From Planctomycetota bacterium (lineage in GTDB: Bacteria > Planctomycetota > SZUA-567), in contig JAJBSZ010000180.1 in NCBI GenBank assembly GCA_020861125.1, positions 1-7,652 of the forward strand: a stretch of 7,652 nt of DNA, given 5' to 3'. Position numbers and translations under genes: made by a program. Under the pieces are notes generated by a model. The model saw only the letters and a list, made by a program, of their open reading frames with translations, made no database searches and had not been told where the DNA came from. Position 1 is the stretch's first letter; each line of letters opens with the position of its first letter. This document shows positions 6,038 to 7,652 of the stretch, piece after piece.

Positions 6038-6980
6038 AGTAGGTGGCTTTCTCGTCGGCGAGGACCCGCAGGATGTCGGCGGCAACGGTCATGCCCATGC
6101 GGTAGAGGGCGTCCCGGGTGTTGGCGCCGATGTGGGGCATGGCCATGAAATTGTCGAGAGCGAGAAGCGGGTGGTCCTTGTCCGGCGGCTCCGTGACGAA
6201 CACGTCCGAAGCGGCGGCCCGGAGCTTGCCCGCCCGCAGCGCGGCCGCCAGCGCCGCCTCGTCGACGGTGCCGCCGCGCGAGGTGTTGACGAGGATGGCG
6301 TCCGGCCGGAAGCAGGCGAACTGCGGCGCGCCAATCACGTTCCGGGTCTGGTCGCTCAGCGGCACGTGCACGGTCACAACGTCGGCGCCGGCGATCATTT
6401 CCTCGATAGTGCCGCAGCGGACCACGGGGAAGGGAACCGTCTCCCAGCCGGCCTCGGGCAGGAAGGGGTCGAACGCCAGCACCCGCATGCCAAAGGCGGC
6501 GGTGAGTATCGACCCCACCCGGCGGCCGATGCGGCCGAGGCCGACGATGCCCAGCGTCTTGCCGCCCAGCTCGATCCCGACGTAGTCGGCCGGCGGCAGG
6601 GTGCGTCCCTCGCACAGCGCCCGGTTGCCGTTGTAGAGGTTGCGGGACAGAGCCAGCATGAACGCCACCGCCAGCTCCGCCACCGAATCGACATTCTCGA
6701 ACGGGGTGTACACGACCTCAATGCCGGCGGTGCGGGCGTCGGCGACGTCAATGTTATCGACGCCGATGCCGTGCTTGCCGATCACCCTGAGGTGGCGGCA
6801 GAGGGCGATGTCCGCCCGCCGCACCTGGGCGGTGCGGACGATGATGGCGTCCGCCACCTCCCGCCAGGCTTCCACGGCCGGGTCGTCCCAAAGCACGACG
6901 CCGACCCGCTCCCGCAGCCGCTCGACGGCGGCCGGGTGGATGGGATTGGGAATAAATACCTGCATTCCGGCTAGGTCCAT
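6027..6980 (-). CDS. NAD-dependent D-isomer-specific 2-hydroxyacid dehydrogenase
   Basis: A cytoplasmic oxidoreductase of 317 aa, interconverting a 2-hydroxy acid and a 2-oxo acid with NAD(H). It has the split substrate domain and central Rossmann fold of the family. The dinucleotide loop is GIVGLGRIGRRVG (144-156, Gly147, Gly149, Gly152), and Asp171 at the end of the next strand favours NAD over NADP. The catalytic triad is present: Arg235 in NTSRGGTVDE, Glu264 in VFVTEPP, and His283 in MPHIGANT. GKHGIGVDNIDV (68-79) is the family substrate-loop region. It resembles the catalytic core of SerA and glyoxylate/hydroxypyruvate reductases but has no C-terminal ACT domain. The start at 6980 is chosen for AGGAG (6986-6990) five bases upstream, rather than an ATG 33 nt earlier. 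It is the first gene after the regulator and its stop overlaps the LarA-like start, which suggests coupled translation and a shared hydroxy acid. Substrate unknown. Confidence 0.93.
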   Translation of the reverse strand: MDLAGMQVFIPNPIHPAAVERLRERVGVVLWDDPAVEAWREVADAIIVRTAQVRRADIALCRHLRVIGKHGIGVDNIDVADARTAGIEVVYTPFENVDSVAELAVAFMLALSRNLYNGNRALCEGRTLPPADYVGIELGGKTLGIVGLGRIGRRVGSILTAAFGMRVLAFDPFLPEAGWETVPFPVVRCGTIEEMIAGADVVTVHVPLSDQTRNVIGAPQFACFRPDAILVNTSRGGTVDEAALAAALRAGKLRAAASDVFVTEPPDKDHPLLALDNFMAMPHIGANTRDALYRMGMTVAADILRVLADEKATYYVP

Positions 6981-6985
6981 GGACT

Positions 6986-6990
6986 CTCCT
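6986..6990 (-). promoter_or_regulatory. Ribosome binding site that decides the dehydrogenase start
   Basis: AGGAG on the transcribed strand, five bases before ATG 6980. It lies inside the extra 11 codons that a start at 7013 would add, so the shorter form is favoured. Confidence 0.7.
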
Positions 6991-7045
6991 GCGGTTGGAA
7001 TTCGAGAAGGCATACCGGCCCTGCCGCCGTGTCCAGCGCGGACGC

Positions 7046-7060
7046 GGCGCGGGTCGCGCC
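7046..7060. repeat. Perfect inverted repeat in the spacer upstream of the enzyme genes
   Basis: GGCGCG-GGT-CGCGCC, a six-base perfect inverted repeat around a three-base centre. It could be an operator for the neighbouring GntR protein, or a leader hairpin. In sequence this GC-rich, short palindromes also occur by chance. Confidence 0.35.
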
Positions 7061-7073
7061 AGGGTTTGTCGGT

Positions 7074-7105
7074 AAAAAATTGGGCTGCGTCGCCGCTACA
7101 GCGGC
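7074..7105 (-). terminator. Possible weak terminator at the regulator 3' end
   Basis: GCCGC-TGTA-GCGGC on the transcribed strand (7092-7105) spans the regulator stop codon, and a run of six T lies at 7074-7079. The 12-base gap between stem and T-run is too long for a classical intrinsic terminator, so partial termination at best. On the plus strand the same stem is followed directly by a T-rich stretch, but no plus-strand gene is seen. Confidence 0.25.
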
Positions 7106-7652
7106 TTGTAGTTTTTCAGGATATTGTACTCACAGCAAATGCGGGCGGCTTCGTAGGCACCGTCGCGGATAGCTTCGAAGATGCGCCGGTGCTCGTCGTA
7201 CACCGCCTGGCTGTTCCGGCGGTGTCGGAAGGTGCGGAACATCTGGGCGTCGGCCATTTCGATGATCTTCTTCATGGTCTTGGCGATAATTTCATTGCGG
7301 GTGGCTTTGGCGACAGCGACGTGAAAATCGAGATCGCTTTTGCCCATCTGCGAATAGTTCTTGTTCTCCACCGCCTCGCGCATCCTGTCCAGAATAGCCG
7401 CCAACTCCTTGATGTTGTCCTCTTCCGCCCGTTGCGCCGCCAGCGCCGCCACCTTGGGCTCGAACAGGCACCGCGCCTCGTAGGCGGAGAAGGAGTGGTT
7501 GCTGCTTTCCGCGTCCTTGAGAAATTCGTAAAAAAGTTCGTCGGAGTTGACGCCGAACATGGTTGGCGCGGTGCTGCGGATATAGGTGCCGCCGCCCTGC
7601 TGCCGACGGAGAATGCCCACCAGCTCCAGAGCGCTCAGGGCCTCCCGGACCG
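7096..7652 (-). CDS. GntR-family transcriptional regulator, FadR/FCD type, 5' end cut by window edge
   Basis: DNA-binding regulator with an acid-sensing C-terminal domain. 184 residues are visible; the start lies beyond the window. The first residues, VREALSALELVGILRRQQGG (1-20), are the recognition-helix and wing part of the GntR winged helix, ending in GGGTYIRS. The FCD domain follows: YEARCLFEPKVAALAA (57-72), DLDFHVAVAKATRN (107-120, preceded by Asp106 as DxxxH with His110), DEHRRIFEAIRDGAYEAA (152-169, His154) and the C-terminal helix to NYKPL. FCD domains usually bind a metal with one Asp and three His; the last His, 22 residues after His154, is Asn176 here. The apparent GTG at 7620 is only an internal valine. 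FCD regulators commonly repress adjacent hydroxyacid or sugar-acid operons and release DNA on binding a pathway acid. Its position directly upstream, same strand, makes it the likely regulator of this locus. Confidence 0.92.
   Translation of the reverse strand, partial: VREALSALELVGILRRQQGGGTYIRSTAPTMFGVNSDELFYEFLKDAESSNHSFSAYEARCLFEPKVAALAAQRAEEDNIKELAAILDRMREAVENKNYSQMGKSDLDFHVAVAKATRNEIIAKTMKKIIEMADAQMFRTFRHRRNSQAVYDEHRRIFEAIRDGAYEAARICCEYNILKNYKPL

Larger units (their letters stand above)
6981..7095 (-). other. Regulator to operon spacer, probable control region
   Basis: A 115-nt gap, the longest in the window, between the regulator stop and the first enzyme gene. On the transcribed strand it starts with an AT-rich block (T6 at 7074-7079, within about 7062-7080) and continues into very GC-rich sequence with an inverted repeat at 7046-7060. 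I could not find a convincing -35/-10 pair, nor a match to the TNGTNNNACNA operator of FadR-type regulators. That a promoter or operator lies here is inferred from the gene layout only. Confidence 0.4.

Noticed and set aside
4751..6148. A 465-codon plus-strand open frame opposite the LarA-like gene
   Set aside because: It is the antisense of a well-supported gene, with a low-complexity Gly/Asp/Arg/His-rich product and no recognisable domain. Long antisense frames are expected in GC-rich sequence.
7062..7080. FadR-type operator or sigma-70 promoter in the AT-rich block before the enzyme genes
   Set aside because: TTGTCGGTAAA mismatches two core positions of TNGTNNNACNA, and no paired -35/-10 hexamers with proper spacing could be found.

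Overview
The window is GC-rich (roughly two-thirds G+C by eye) and reads as one compact, fully minus-strand catabolic and transport locus. The organism is most likely a high-GC Gram-negative bacterium: two periplasmic TctC-type binding proteins with Sec signal peptides are encoded, and most starts have strong AGGAG-like ribosome sites. The sequence does not decide the phylum.

In the direction of transcription (right to left) the order is: a GntR regulator of the FadR/FCD type, whose start lies beyond position 7652; a 115-nt gap that is the likely control region; a D-2-hydroxyacid dehydrogenase; a LarA-like (DUF2088, nickel-pincer racemase superfamily) protein whose start overlaps the dehydrogenase stop; a DRE-TIM aldolase related to 4-hydroxy-2-oxovalerate aldolase; a gap with a strong hairpin; and a complete tripartite tricarboxylate transporter in the order TctC, TctB, TctA. 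A second, different TctC follows and runs off the left edge. The six genes after the regulator are close together (overlap to about 90 nt) and probably form one operon.

The inferred logic is uptake of an organic (hydroxy)acid by the TctABC system, possibly with two binding proteins of different specificity. The LarA-like enzyme would then invert or isomerise an alpha-hydroxy acid, the NAD-dependent dehydrogenase would oxidise it to a 2-oxo acid, and the aldolase would cleave it, plausibly giving pyruvate or another 2-oxo acid plus an aldehyde. The FCD regulator would sense a pathway acid. No substrate can be named from sequence. The aldolase and the regulator both appear to lack residues that are normally conserved in their families, so a non-standard substrate is plausible. 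No RNA genes, CRISPR arrays, insertion sequences or phage genes were seen.
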